The notes: generated by a model not told the origin, from the letters alone. Counted from the stretch's first letter, positions 18,299 to 27,030 are shown. The stretch is DNA of 64,000 nucleotides from DATIUV01 sp049322755 (GCA_049322755.1 JBMOQX010000053.1:177803-241802), one strand, 5' to 3'. Made by a program: numbers and translations.

Positions 18299-20091
18299 AC
18301 GACGCCCCCGCGCCGTCGCCGTGGACCGATGCGATGGTGGCCGCCGCGCTGTTCGCGGTGGACCCCGGGGGGACCGGCGGCGTCGCGGTGCGCGCCCACG
18401 CCGGGCCGGCGCGCGAGCGCTGGCTGGAGAGTGCGCGGCAACTGCTGCCCGGCGGCGCGCCGCTGCGCCGCATTCCCCTGCACGTTACCGACGGCCGCCT
18501 GCTGGGCGGGCTGGATCTCGCCGCGACGCTGCGCGCGGGACGCCCGGTGGCGGAGCGCGGCCTGCTGACGGAAGCCGACGGCGGCGTGGTGGTGCTGCCG
18601 ATGGCCGAGCGCCTGGCGCCGTCGGCCGCCGCGCGCATCACCGCCGCGCAGGACGCCGGCGAAGTGGTGGTGGAGCGCGACGGCATCGCGCTGCGCACCC
18701 CGGCGCGTTTCGGCGTGATTCTGCTCGACGAGGGTGTCACCGACGACGAGCGGCCGCCCGCGGCATTGATGGACCGGCTGGCGTTCCACGTCGACCTCAC
18801 CGGGCTGGGCGCGCGCGATGCGCCGGGAGCGTTCCACAGCACGGATGAGGTGAGCGCGGCGCGCACCCGCCTGCCGCGGGTGACGGCGGGCGAGGACGTG
18901 CTGGAAGCGCTGTGCGGCGCCGCGATGACGCTGGGGATCGCTTCGCTGCGCGCCTCGCAGCTTGCGCTCAAGGCCGCACGCGCCGCCGCGGCGCTGGCGG
19001 GCCGCGACGCGGTGACGGAGGAAGATGCCGCCATCGCCGCCCGCCTGGTGCTGGGGCCGCGCGCCGCGGTGCTGCCGGTGATGGCGCCGCCGGCTGGCAC
19101 CGAGGATACCGCCGAGCCACCCCCGCTTCCGGAGCGCGGCGAGGACGCGCCCGGCAACGACGAATCGCCGGCGGGGCGGGACCCGTCGCGTCCCGACCGG
19201 CCGCTGGAGGACGTGGTGCTGGAAGCTGCCCGGGCGGCGATCCCGGCCGGCCTGCTGGCGCTGCTGAAACCGTCGGGTGGCGGCGCACGCGCGCGCGCCG
19301 CCGGCCGCGCCGGCGCGCTGAAGCGCTCGGCGGCGCGCGGGCGGCCGGCCGGCGTGCGCCGGGGCGAACTGCGCTCCGGCGCGCGCCTGAACGTGATCGA
19401 AACCCTGCGCGCCGCGGCGCCGTGGCAGCCGCTGCGCCGGCGCGAAGCGCGCGCCGGGCAGCCGCGGGTCGAAGTCCGATGCGACGACTTTCGCATTACC
19501 CGCTTCAAACACCGCAGTCCCACCACCACCATTTTCGCCGTGGACGCGTCGGGCTCGGCGGCGCTGCACCGGCTGGCGGAGGCCAAGGGGGCGGTGGAAC
19601 TGCTGCTGGCCGACTGCTACGTGCGCCGCGACCAGGTGGCGCTGATCGCCTTCCGCGGCCAGGCGGCGGAACTGCTGCTGCCGCCGACCCGCTCGCTGGT
19701 GCGCGCCAAACGCAGCCTGGCGGGGCTGCCGGGCGGCGGCGGCACGCCCCTGGCGGCCGGGATCGACACCGCGGCGGCGCTGGCCGACGCGGTGCGCCGG
19801 CGCGGCAACACCCCCGTGGTGGTGGTGCTCACCGACGGCCGCGCCAACATCGGCCTCGACGGCACCCCGGGGCGGCCGCAGGCCGAGGCGGACGCACTCG
19901 CGGCTGCGCGCCGGCTGCGGGCGGCGGGGTTCACCGCGTTGCTGGTGGACACCTCGCCGCGGCCCCAGGCGGCGGCGCAGCGGCTGGCGGCCGAAATGGG
20001 CGCCCGCTACCTGCCGCTGCCCTATGCCGACGCCGCGGGACTCTCGCTGGCGGTCCAGATCGCCGCCCACGCGCCGGCCGCAGCAGCCTAA
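18295..20091 (+). CDS. bchD: Magnesium chelatase subunit D
   Basis: 598 residues. An inactive AAA+ domain (residues 1-260, lacking a clear Walker A) is followed by an acidic/proline-rich linker (EDTAEPPPLPERGEDAPG). A basic stretch and a C-terminal von Willebrand A domain with the metal site DASGSAALHR and VLTDGRANIG come next. It forms the platform for BchI and contacts BchH. Start overlaps the bchI stop. The 14-base palindrome AGCGAGCGCTCGCT begins at its stop codon. Confidence 0.95.
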   Translation: MNDAPAPSPWTDAMVAAALFAVDPGGTGGVAVRAHAGPARERWLESARQLLPGGAPLRRIPLHVTDGRLLGGLDLAATLRAGRPVAERGLLTEADGGVVVLPMAERLAPSAAARITAAQDAGEVVVERDGIALRTPARFGVILLDEGVTDDERPPAALMDRLAFHVDLTGLGARDAPGAFHSTDEVSAARTRLPRVTAGEDVLEALCGAAMTLGIASLRASQLALKAARAAAALAGRDAVTEEDAAIAARLVLGPRAAVLPVMAPPAGTEDTAEPPPLPERGEDAPGNDESPAGRDPSRPDRPLEDVVLEAARAAIPAGLLALLKPSGGGARARAAGRAGALKRSAARGRPAGVRRGELRSGARLNVIETLRAAAPWQPLRRREARAGQPRVEVRCDDFRITRFKHRSPTTTIFAVDASGSAALHRLAEAKGAVELLLADCYVRRDQVALIAFRGQAAELLLPPTRSLVRAKRSLAGLPGGGGTPLAAGIDTAAALADAVRRRGNTPVVVVLTDGRANIGLDGTPGRPQAEADALAAARRLRAAGFTALLVDTSPRPQAAAQRLAAEMGARYLPLPYADAAGLSLAVQIAAHAPAAAA

Positions 20092-20169
20092 GCGAGCGCT
20101 CGCTCACTTTCCGGCGGGATTGCCGAAAGTCCGTCAAACTGACGGAACGTCAAGCAAACTGGACGTTCC
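20091..20169. repeat. Array of four dyads between bchD and crtI
   Basis: Within 79 bases lie a 14-base perfect palindrome (20091-20104) and a bulged stem CTTTCCGGC/GCCGAAAG (20107-20129). A perfect TCCGTCA-AAC-TGACGGA hairpin (20130-20146) and a perfect GGAACGTC-N10-GACGTTCC dyad (20144-20169) follow. The last two share GGA and so exclude each other as RNA structures. They could form a terminator/antiterminator-like switch, a processing site or an operator for crtI. Confidence 0.55.
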
Positions 20170-20189
20170 CCTACTACACTGGCAGGGCC

Positions 20190-21731
20190 ATGTTGAGGAA
20201 TCCGTCAGCCGTCGCCCCGCGGCCTCCGGCCGCCCCGGCCGGGAAGCGACGCCCCCATGCCGTTATGATCGGCAGCGGCTTCGGCGGGCTGGCGGCGGCC
20301 GTGCGCCTCGGCGCCCGCGGCTACCGGGTCACCGTGCTGGAGCGGCTGGACGCGCCGGGCGGCCGGGCTTACGTGCATCGCCAGGACGGCTTCACGTTCG
20401 ACGCGGGCCCCACCATCGTCACCGCGCCGTTCCTGTTCGAGGAGCTGTGGGCGCTGGCCGGACGGCGCCTCGCCGACGACGTCGAGCTGCGCCCGCTGGC
20501 GCCGTTCTACCGCATCCGCTTCAACGACGGCGAAACCTTCGACACCTCGGGCGATCCGGCGGCGATGCGCGCCGAGGTGGCGCGCATCGCGCCCGCCGAC
20601 GTGGAAGGCTACGGGCGCTTCATGCAGGCCTCCGCCGAGGTCTTCAAAGTGGGCTTCGAGCAGCTCGGCCACGTGGCGTTCGATTCCTGGAGGGACATGG
20701 CGCGGGTGCTCCCGGCCATGCTGCGGCTGCGCAGCGACCGCAGCCTCTATCGCATGGTGTCGAGGCACGTGCGCGACGAGCGGTTGCGCTTCGTGCTCTC
20801 GTTCCATCCGCTGTTCGTCGGCGGCAATCCGTTCAACGTCACCTCCATCTACGGCCTGATCGCCCACCTCGAGCGGCGCTGGGGCGTGCACTTCGCCATG
20901 GGCGGCACCGGCACACTGGTGCGCGGGCTCGTGAACCTGATCGAGGGGCAGGGCAACACGCTGCGCTGCGGCGCCGAAGTGGCGCAGATCACGCTGAAGA
21001 ACCGTACCGCCACCGGCGTGCGGCTCGCTTCGGGCGAGGAAATCGCCGCCGACGTCGTCGTGTCCAACGCGGATTCGGCGTGGACCTATCGTCATCTGTT
21101 GCCTGCCGAAGCGCGTCGCCGCTGGACCGACCGGCGGCTCGACCGCGCGCGTTACTCGATGAGTCTGTTCGTCTGGTATTTCGGCACCGACCGCCGCTAC
21201 CCGGAGGTGCCGCACCACACCATCCTGCTGGGCCCGCGCTATCGCGAGCTGCTGCACGACATTTTCGAGCGCAAGACGCTGGCGGAGGACTTCAGCCTCT
21301 ACCTGCACCGGCCCACCGCCACCGACCCGTCGCTGGCGCCCGCCGGCTGCGACGCCTTCTACGTGCTCTCGCCGGTGCCGCACCTGGACAGCGGCGTCGA
21401 CTGGCGCGAGCGCGCCGAGCCCTACCGCCAGGCCATCGCCCGGCACCTTTCGGCGACGCTGCTGCCCGGCCTGGAGCGCCACGTGATGACCTCGCGGATG
21501 ATGACGCCGCAATGTTTCCGCGACCGGCTGCTGTCCCTCAAAGGCGCGGCGTTCGGGCTCGAGCCGGTGCTGACCCAGAGCGCCTGGTTCCGCCCCCACA
21601 ACCGCAGCGAGGACGTGGAGCGGCTCTATCTCGTGGGCGCCGGCACGCACCCCGGCGCCGGGCTGCCGGGCGTGCTGTCCTCGGCCAGGGTCCTTGATTT
21701 CGTGGTGCCGGATGCCGCCGCGATCGCCTGA
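20190..21731 (+). CDS. crtI: Phytoene desaturase CrtI
   Basis: A 513-residue FAD-dependent desaturase that converts phytoene to neurosporene and/or lycopene at the membrane. The Rossmann motif MIGSGFGGLAAAVRLGARGY starts near residue 26. GGRAYVHRQDGFTFDAGPTI follows, and the C-terminal VGAGTHPGAGLPGVLSSA is the family signature. The first 25 residues are a Pro/Ala-rich leader. The gene follows an array of dyads after bchD, and its end overlaps crtB by 20 bases. The number of desaturation steps cannot be read from sequence. Confidence 0.95.
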   Translation: MLRNPSAVAPRPPAAPAGKRRPHAVMIGSGFGGLAAAVRLGARGYRVTVLERLDAPGGRAYVHRQDGFTFDAGPTIVTAPFLFEELWALAGRRLADDVELRPLAPFYRIRFNDGETFDTSGDPAAMRAEVARIAPADVEGYGRFMQASAEVFKVGFEQLGHVAFDSWRDMARVLPAMLRLRSDRSLYRMVSRHVRDERLRFVLSFHPLFVGGNPFNVTSIYGLIAHLERRWGVHFAMGGTGTLVRGLVNLIEGQGNTLRCGAEVAQITLKNRTATGVRLASGEEIAADVVVSNADSAWTYRHLLPAEARRRWTDRRLDRARYSMSLFVWYFGTDRRYPEVPHHTILLGPRYRELLHDIFERKTLAEDFSLYLHRPTATDPSLAPAGCDAFYVLSPVPHLDSGVDWRERAEPYRQAIARHLSATLLPGLERHVMTSRMMTPQCFRDRLLSLKGAAFGLEPVLTQSAWFRPHNRSEDVERLYLVGAGTHPGAGLPGVLSSARVLDFVVPDAAAIA

Positions 21732-22803
21732 CTCCGCCGCCGCGCCCGTGGTCGAGCTCACCGCGTGCCGGCGGCTGCTGCGCGCGGGCTCGCGCACGTT
21801 CTTTCTCGCGTCGCTGGTGCTGCCGCGCGGCGTGCGCGGCGATGCCACCGGGCTGTACGCGTTCTGCCGCCTGGCCGACGATGTGGTCGATCTCGACACG
21901 GAAAAGCACGCCGCGCTGGCGCAGCTGCGGGAACGCCTGGCGCGCGTCTATCAGGGGCGCCCGCTGCCGATCCCCGCGGACCGCGCGTTCGCTGCGGTGG
22001 TGGCGCGTTGTGACATTCCGCGCGCCCTGCCCGAGGCGCTGCTGGAGGGCTTCCAGTGGGACGCTGAAGGGCGCCGCTACGACGACTTCGCGGGCGTCTG
22101 CGCGTATTCCGCGCGGGTGGCCGGCACCGTGGGCGCGATGATGGCGATGATCATGGGCGTGCGCGAGCGCCACGTCGCGGCGCGCGCGTGCGATCTCGGC
22201 GTGGCGATGCAGCTCACCAACATCGCCCGCGACGTCGGCGAGGACGCCCGCGCCGGGCGTCTCTATCTGCCGCTGGCGTGGCTGCGGGAGGCGGGCATCG
22301 ACGCCGACGCGTGGCTCGCGCGGCCGCAGTTCAGCGCCGCGCTCGGCGCCGTGGTGCAGCGGCTGCTGCACGCTGCCGACGTGCTCTACCGGCGCGCCGG
22401 CGCGGGCGTTGCGCAGCTGCCGCCGGCGTGCCGCCCGGGGATGAACGCGGCGCGCGTGCTCTACGCCGAGATCGGCCGCGAGCTGGAGCGCCGCGGGCTC
22501 GACTCGATCTCGCAGCGCGCGGTGGTGCCGTTCTCGCGCAAGCTGCAGCTGCTGCCCGGCGCGCTCGCGGGTGCCGGGGCGGCGGAGGCCGACCTGGCGG
22601 CGCCGGCGCTCGCCGAAACCGTGTTTCTCGTGGAGGCGGTGGCCGCGGCGCCGCTCGCGCGGGCGTTGCCGGGACGCGCGCTGCGGCGCACCGTGGAGGA
22701 CCGGGTGGGGTGGCTCGTCGACCTGTTCGCGCGACTGGAAGAGCGCGAACGCGCGGCGGCCCGCGCTGCCGCCGGGCGCCGGGCCGCGCCGGCGGCACGG
22801 TGA
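21712..22803 (+). CDS. crtB: Phytoene synthase CrtB
   Basis: A 363-residue prenyl-condensing enzyme joining two geranylgeranyl-PP into phytoene. It shows FCRLADDVVDLD (first Asp-rich motif) and MQLTNIARDVGEDARAGRLY (second motif), both holding the Mg-diphosphate ligands. The start is ATG 21712 (MPPRSPDS), inside the end of crtI, so translation is probably coupled. The C-terminal tail after about residue 345 is Arg/Ala-rich. Confidence 0.95.
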   Translation: MPPRSPDSAAAPVVELTACRRLLRAGSRTFFLASLVLPRGVRGDATGLYAFCRLADDVVDLDTEKHAALAQLRERLARVYQGRPLPIPADRAFAAVVARCDIPRALPEALLEGFQWDAEGRRYDDFAGVCAYSARVAGTVGAMMAMIMGVRERHVAARACDLGVAMQLTNIARDVGEDARAGRLYLPLAWLREAGIDADAWLARPQFSAALGAVVQRLLHAADVLYRRAGAGVAQLPPACRPGMNAARVLYAEIGRELERRGLDSISQRAVVPFSRKLQLLPGALAGAGAAEADLAAPALAETVFLVEAVAAAPLARALPGRALRRTVEDRVGWLVDLFARLEERERAAARAAAGRRAAPAAR

Positions 22804-22862
22804 GCGCTTTGCGGGCGGTTGCCGCGCGCGGCGCCCCCGGCGCCATGCAACGGAGGTGGACC

Positions 22863-23339
22863 ATGGCCTACTGGACCGGACTGGTACTGTTCGCGATCGG
22901 CGGCTGGCTCGCCTGGGCCGGCTTGGCGCACCGCCGCCGGGCGCTGGCGCTGCGGGGGCCGGCGGCCGCCGGCGCGCCAGCGGCGCGCGCGGACCCGCGC
23001 TCCCTGGCGGCATTCGGCGAGATCATGCGTCCCGTCATCCTGTTCGCGCTCGCCTACCTCGGGGTGAAGACGGCGTTGGCGTTCTGGTGGCTCGACGCCG
23101 GCCGCTATCTTTCGCTCTTCGACCTGGCGGGTTTTCTGTTCCTGCTCGCCGGCTACGGCACCTGGATGGTGCTGAAGACGAAGTATCCGGCGTTGCCGCC
23201 GGCGGCGGCGCCCGTCCCGGCGCCCGCGGAAAACGTCCTGTCGCTGCAAGAGGAGCGCGCGCGCCGTGGCCACGAGCCTGCTGGGCTACCTGGAGCTGTT
23301 CATCGTCCTGGCCTTCGTCGCGGGCTGGGGGATACTTGA
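22863..23339 (+). CDS. Hypothetical three-helix membrane protein in the crt region
   Basis: 158 residues, not recognised; it is not TspO. Membrane helices are roughly at 4-20, 55-75 (MRPVILFALAYLGVKTALAFW) and 85-103. A strong GGAGGT site 6 bases upstream supports the start. The last 23 residues (after EERARR) lie where the next ORF overlaps in another frame and look like out-of-frame sequence. The gene may originally have ended near 23265 or been fused to the next ORF. Confidence 0.65.
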   Translation: MAYWTGLVLFAIGGWLAWAGLAHRRRALALRGPAAAGAPAARADPRSLAAFGEIMRPVILFALAYLGVKTALAFWWLDAGRYLSLFDLAGFLFLLAGYGTWMVLKTKYPALPPAAAPVPAPAENVLSLQEERARRGHEPAGLPGAVHRPGLRRGLGDT

Positions 23340-23421
23340 ACTCTACACGCGCCGCTTCGACCGCGAGCGGCAGAAGCGTGAGAACGAAACCCGCGGCGGC
23401 GAGCGGCGCGAGCGCCGCTGA
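23266..23421 (+). CDS. Small single-helix membrane protein overlapping the previous gene
   Basis: 51 residues from GTG at 23266: one hydrophobic helix (LGYLELFIVLAFVAGWGILE) followed by a very basic tail ending GGERRERR. AGAGGAG lies about 9 bases upstream. It overlaps the preceding ORF by 74 bases in the +1 frame. The clear helix-plus-basic-tail pattern makes it more credible than the out-of-frame tail of its neighbour. A frameshift joining the two into one four-helix protein is possible. Confidence 0.5.
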   Translation: MATSLLGYLELFIVLAFVAGWGILELYTRRFDRERQKRENETRGGERRERR

Positions 23422-23427
23422 CGCCGT

Positions 23428-24366
23428 TCAGCGCGCGGCGCGCGGCATGCGGAAGGGCAGCAGCATCCGCACCCAGCCGGCGCGGAAGCGGGTGAGCGAC
23501 AAACTCTCGTGCACTGCGGTCACGTTTTCTCCCAGCAGCCGGGTCGTCACCACCGAGCGCGCGTAGAACGGCGCGTCCTCCAGCGTCTCGCGCAGCGCGG
23601 CGGAGTGGCCCGCCTCGGCGCGGGTGCCGCGCTCGACACCCCAGAGCGTGCGCGGCAGCGGCGCGGGCGGTGGGGGATCGAATGCCTCGACCTGGCCGCC
23701 GCGGGCGAAACGCAGCGCTAGCGAAAAATCGCCGCCGCCGCGGCGCGTGCCGTCGTAGAGCACCGCCGCGCCGCTGTCCGGCAGCGCGGCGCGGCACCAG
23801 TCCCAGCGCGCGAAACCGTTCTCCAGCGGCTCGTCGCCGGCGTTGGCATCGAAGTAGCCCGCACCGCTCCAGACCAGGCGCGGGTTCTCCAGATTTACTT
23901 CAACCCGCGCGCACGGCGCGATCGGGCTCCAGCGGTGGCGGCCCGCGGCGTCCAGCGCAAACGTGCATCCGGGCATCGCGTGCGCTTGCAGCCGCACCTC
24001 GCCGCGAATTCGCGACGGCCATGGCGCGGTCACCTCGTCGATGCGAACGGCGAGCGTATCCCCATTCCAGTGGAGCGTGCTGGGTCCGATGGCGAGCACA
24101 TCGTCGCCCTGACGCAGCTGGCCGCGGCCGCGCTCGGTCATGGCCCAGCGCTTGCCGCCGGCTCCGTAAAGCGCGACGTTGAGGGCGCAGTGGTGGCGCG
24201 GGTCCGCGCCCGTGCCGGAGCGCCGCGCCCAGGCGTAGTAGGGCGAGAACACGCTGCCGATGAACGCGATCAGCGTCAGCCCGTGGCGGCCGTCGTCGCT
24301 CAGCGCGTCGATGTACCACCAGACGTAGCTGTCGCGCGGAACCGCGTGGTCGAAGCCGGGGGTCAT
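23428..24366 (-). CDS. crtC: Carotenoid 1,2-hydratase (hydroxyneurosporene synthase) CrtC
   Basis: 312 residues. The sequence has the AttH/CrtC-type YVWWYIDALSDDGRHGLTLIAFIGSVFSPYY block near the N terminus and the RTLWGVERGTRAEAG region near the C terminus, typical of CrtC. It adds water across the 1,2 double bond of neurosporene or lycopene in spirilloxanthin/spheroidene synthesis. ATG 24366 (MTPGFDH) is preferred over 24393. It is read leftward after crtD, with a 147-base palindromic element between them. Confidence 0.92.
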   Translation of the reverse strand: MTPGFDHAVPRDSYVWWYIDALSDDGRHGLTLIAFIGSVFSPYYAWARRSGTGADPRHHCALNVALYGAGGKRWAMTERGRGQLRQGDDVLAIGPSTLHWNGDTLAVRIDEVTAPWPSRIRGEVRLQAHAMPGCTFALDAAGRHRWSPIAPCARVEVNLENPRLVWSGAGYFDANAGDEPLENGFARWDWCRAALPDSGAAVLYDGTRRGGGDFSLALRFARGGQVEAFDPPPPAPLPRTLWGVERGTRAEAGHSAALRETLEDAPFYARSVVTTRLLGENVTAVHESLSLTRFRAGWVRMLLPFRMPRAAR

Positions 24367-24395
24367 GCCTTCCGTCCGCTCGTTGTGGAACACCT

Positions 24396-24542
24396 ACCAC
24401 AGAGACACAGAGGAATCCATTTTCAACGCAAAGGGCGCAAAGAAAGAATAAATCACTGAGGAGAATCTCTTTGTGCTCTTCTTGCGCCCTTTGCGTTTGA
24501 AACGTTTTTCCGCCTTCATCTGTGTCTCTGTGCCTCTGTGGT
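24396..24542. repeat. Palindromic MITE-like intergenic element between crtD and crtC
   Basis: Outer arms ACCACAGAGACACAGAGG (24396-24413) and its near reverse complement (about 24518-24542) differ by one extra 8-base unit. Inner arms ACGCAAAGGGCGCAA (about 24426-24440) and TTGCGCCCTTTGCGT (24483-24497) are exact reverse complements. The composition is much more AT-rich than the flanks. Such CACAGAG/ACGCAAAG palindromes occur between genes in many unrelated bacteria. It carries no ORF. Confidence 0.7.
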
Positions 24543-24553
24543 GAAAACACCGC

Positions 24554-26050
24554 TCAAGCACCCAGATCCGCCAGCACGCACGCCGCCGCAAGACGCCCCG
24601 AGATCGCCGCCATCGGCACGCCGGGGCCGGGATGGACACTGCCGCCGGCGAGGTACAGCCCCGGCAGGCGCGTGCGCGAGCCGGGGCGCGCGAACGACGC
24701 GCGCCAGCCGTGGAACGCGCGCCCGTAAAGCGCGCCGCCGGTGGCGGGAAACAGGCGGTGGAAATCGCGCGGCGTGGTCCGCAGGATGCGCTCCGGATGC
24801 CGCTCGATCTCGAGGCCGCAGCGCGCCAGAAGGCCGAACGCGGCGGCTTCGCAGCGCGCGAGATCGTCGGCGTCCGGGCCGCCGGCGTCGCCGCTGGCAG
24901 GCGCGTTCACCAGGCACAGCAGCCGCTCGGGGCCGGCCGGCGTCGTCGACTCACGGTCGTCTCGATCCTGGGCGCAGACGTAGACGGTGGGCGTCCCGGG
25001 CAGCCGGCCGTGGCGGAAGATGGCGTCGAACTCGGCGGCGTAGTCGCCGGAGAAGAACACGGTGTGCCGCAGCAGCGGAAATCCGGCAGTTCGCGCCACC
25101 ACGTTCCACGTCACCGCCGAGAGCGAGCGCGCGGCGCGCGGCACCGGCGGCACCGAGCGCGCCGCGTCGGCGCCGAAATGGCCGTCGGCCACCGCGCTGA
25201 GGTCGGCGTTGACGACTACGGCCCGGGCCGGCAGATGCTCGCCGGAAGCGAGCGTGACGCCGGTGACGCGCCCGTCGGCAGCATCCACCGCCGCCACCTC
25301 GGCGCCGTAGCAGAATACCGCGCCGCGCTCGGCGGCGAGCGCCTCAAGCGCGGCGGCGACGCGGTGCATGCCGCCTTGCACGAGCCAGACGCCGTCCTGC
25401 TCGACATGAGCCACCAGCATCAGCGTGGCCGGTGCCAGGAACGGCGACGAGCCGCAATACGTGGCGTAGCGCCCGAACAGCTGGCGCAGGCGCGGGTCAT
25501 GGAAGTGCTCGCCCAGCGCGCGCCACAGCGTGGCGAAGGGGCTGATGCGCCAGAGATCGCCCAGTCCCCGCAGGCCGACGCCGCGCACCAGGCCCAGCGG
25601 ACCGGGTCGCGCTGCGCGGATGAACGGGCGTTCCAGAGTGCGGTAGATGCTGCGTGCGCGCCGGCAGAATTCCCGGTAGCGCCGGCCTTCGGTGGCGCCG
25701 GCGAATGCGCCGATGGCCTCCACCGAGCGTTCGGGGTCCGCGTACAGGTCGAGGCGTTCGTGCCCGCTCCAGGCGTGGCGTGCTAGCACCTCCACCGGCT
25801 GCAGCGCCAGACGGGCGGCCAGGTTCGTCCCGGCGGCGGCGAAAAGCTCCTCGAACACCCAGCGCATCGTGAACACCGTCGGTCCCGCATCCAGGCGCGC
25901 TCCCGCCACCGCCACCTCGCGCAGCTTGCCGCCAGGGGCCGTCGCGCCCTCCAGCACTGTGACGTCCATGCCCCGGCCCGCCAGGTCCAGGGCGGCCGCC
26001 AGCCCGCCGACGCCGGCGCCCACCACGACTACCGGGCAGCGGGCGGCCAT
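24554..26050 (-). CDS. crtD: Methoxyneurosporene/hydroxy-carotenoid 3,4-desaturase CrtD
   Basis: A 498-residue CrtI-family FAD enzyme. VVVVGAGVGGLAAALDLAGRG is the dinucleotide fold, then LDAGPTVFTMRWVFEEL. The C terminus has YLAGGSVHPGPGVPMAAISG, characteristic of CrtD as distinct from CrtI. It introduces the C-3,4 double bond next to the hydroxyl or methoxyl end group. It diverges from crtE across a region with two PpsR-type sites. Confidence 0.92.
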   Translation of the reverse strand: MAARCPVVVVGAGVGGLAAALDLAGRGMDVTVLEGATAPGGKLREVAVAGARLDAGPTVFTMRWVFEELFAAAGTNLAARLALQPVEVLARHAWSGHERLDLYADPERSVEAIGAFAGATEGRRYREFCRRARSIYRTLERPFIRAARPGPLGLVRGVGLRGLGDLWRISPFATLWRALGEHFHDPRLRQLFGRYATYCGSSPFLAPATLMLVAHVEQDGVWLVQGGMHRVAAALEALAAERGAVFCYGAEVAAVDAADGRVTGVTLASGEHLPARAVVVNADLSAVADGHFGADAARSVPPVPRAARSLSAVTWNVVARTAGFPLLRHTVFFSGDYAAEFDAIFRHGRLPGTPTVYVCAQDRDDRESTTPAGPERLLCLVNAPASGDAGGPDADDLARCEAAAFGLLARCGLEIERHPERILRTTPRDFHRLFPATGGALYGRAFHGWRASFARPGSRTRLPGLYLAGGSVHPGPGVPMAAISGRLAAACVLADLGA

Positions 26051-26076
26051 GGCCCGGGACCCTGCGAAGAATTCGA

Positions 26077-26105
26077 TTGACTGGACGCCACCATATGTCT
26101 ATCTT
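26077..26105 (+). promoter_or_regulatory. Candidate crtE promoter
   Basis: TTGACT (26077-26082), 17 bases, TATCTT (26100-26105) fits a sigma-70 promoter reading toward crtE. A perfect TATAAT also lies at 26117-26122. The first PpsR-type site overlaps the -10, as expected for repression under oxygen. Confidence 0.5.
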
Positions 26106-26113
26106 ACATTACA
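26096..26113. promoter_or_regulatory. PpsR/CrtJ operator 1 between crtD and crtE
   Basis: TGT (26096-26098), exactly 12 bases, ACA (26111-26113): a perfect match to the PpsR/CrtJ consensus TGT-N12-ACA. It lies in the AT-rich divergent control region. Confidence 0.7.
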
Positions 26114-26121
26114 TACTATAA

Positions 26122-26139
26122 TGACAATTAGTAATTACA
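26122..26139. promoter_or_regulatory. PpsR/CrtJ operator 2 between crtD and crtE
   Basis: TGA-N12-ACA, one base from consensus, starts 26 bases after the start of operator 1. Paired sites spaced for cooperative binding of a PpsR tetramer are usual in crt and bch promoters. It lies 21 bases before the crtE start. Confidence 0.55.
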
Positions 26140-26160
26140 TATAACGGCAGGAGGCCTGGA

Positions 26161-27030
26161 ATGGATACCATGACGCGAATCGAGCACGCCCTGGAAGCGG
26201 CGATAGCGGGCAGCGAGTCTCCCAGGTGTCCACCGGGCCTGGCCCAGGCCCTGCACTACGCGGTGTTTCCCGGCGGTGCCCGGATCCGTCCGCGACTTTG
26301 CCTGGCGGTGGCGATGGCCTGCGGCGACGACGAGCCCGCGGTCGCGGACCACGCGGCGGCGGCGATCGAGCTTCTGCACTGTGCCTCCCTGGTGCACGAC
26401 GACCTGCCCTGTTTCGACGACGCGGCCACGCGCCGCGGCAAGCCCGCGGTGCATCGGGCCTTCGGCGAGCGCCTGGCGGTGCTGTCGGGGGACGCCCTGA
26501 TCGTCATGGCGTTCCAGACCCTGGTGCGGGGCGCCGCCCGCGCGCCGGCGCGCCTGGCGCCGCTCATGGTCACCATCGGCCGCGGCGTCGGCGCTCCCGC
26601 CGGCATCGTCGCCGGCCAGGCCTGGGAATGCGAACCGCGAGTCGCTCTTGCGGAATACCACCGCTCCAAAACCGGCGCACTGTTCGCCGCTGCCACCATG
26701 GCGGGCGCGGCGGCCGCCGGGTCCGACCCTGGCGCCTGGAGCACGCTGGGTGAACGGCTCGGCGAGGCCTACCAGGTCGCGGACGATGTTCGCGACGTCG
26801 CGTCGAATGCCAAGGACCTGGGCAAACCGGTCGGCCGCGATACCGCACTCGGCCGCCCCAGCGCCGTGCGCGAACTGGGGGTGGCCGGGGCCGTCAAGCG
26901 CCTGGAGAAGCTGGTGACCCGGGCGGTGGAATCGATTCCACTTTGTCTCGGCGCCGACGCCCTGCGCGCCCACATCCTGCTGGAAGCCGAAGGCCTGCTG
27001 CCGAAAAAGCTCACGCGCCGTGCCGCCTGA
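26161..27030 (+). CDS. crtE: Geranylgeranyl diphosphate synthase CrtE
   Basis: 289 residues. The first Asp-rich motif is HDDLPCFDD (about residues 79-87) and the second is QVADDVRDV; GGARIRPRL is the diphosphate-binding segment. It elongates farnesyl-PP to geranylgeranyl-PP for carotenoids and for the bacteriochlorophyll tail. A GGAGG site precedes the ATG. It heads the crtEF-bchCXYZ-pufBALMC superoperon and is divergent from crtD. Confidence 0.95.
   Translation: MDTMTRIEHALEAAIAGSESPRCPPGLAQALHYAVFPGGARIRPRLCLAVAMACGDDEPAVADHAAAAIELLHCASLVHDDLPCFDDAATRRGKPAVHRAFGERLAVLSGDALIVMAFQTLVRGAARAPARLAPLMVTIGRGVGAPAGIVAGQAWECEPRVALAEYHRSKTGALFAAATMAGAAAAGSDPGAWSTLGERLGEAYQVADDVRDVASNAKDLGKPVGRDTALGRPSAVRELGVAGAVKRLEKLVTRAVESIPLCLGADALRAHILLEAEGLLPKKLTRRAA

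Noticed and set aside
20092..20189. PpsR site upstream of crtI
   Set aside because: No TGT-N12-ACA or one-base variant was found there; the symmetry is of other kinds.
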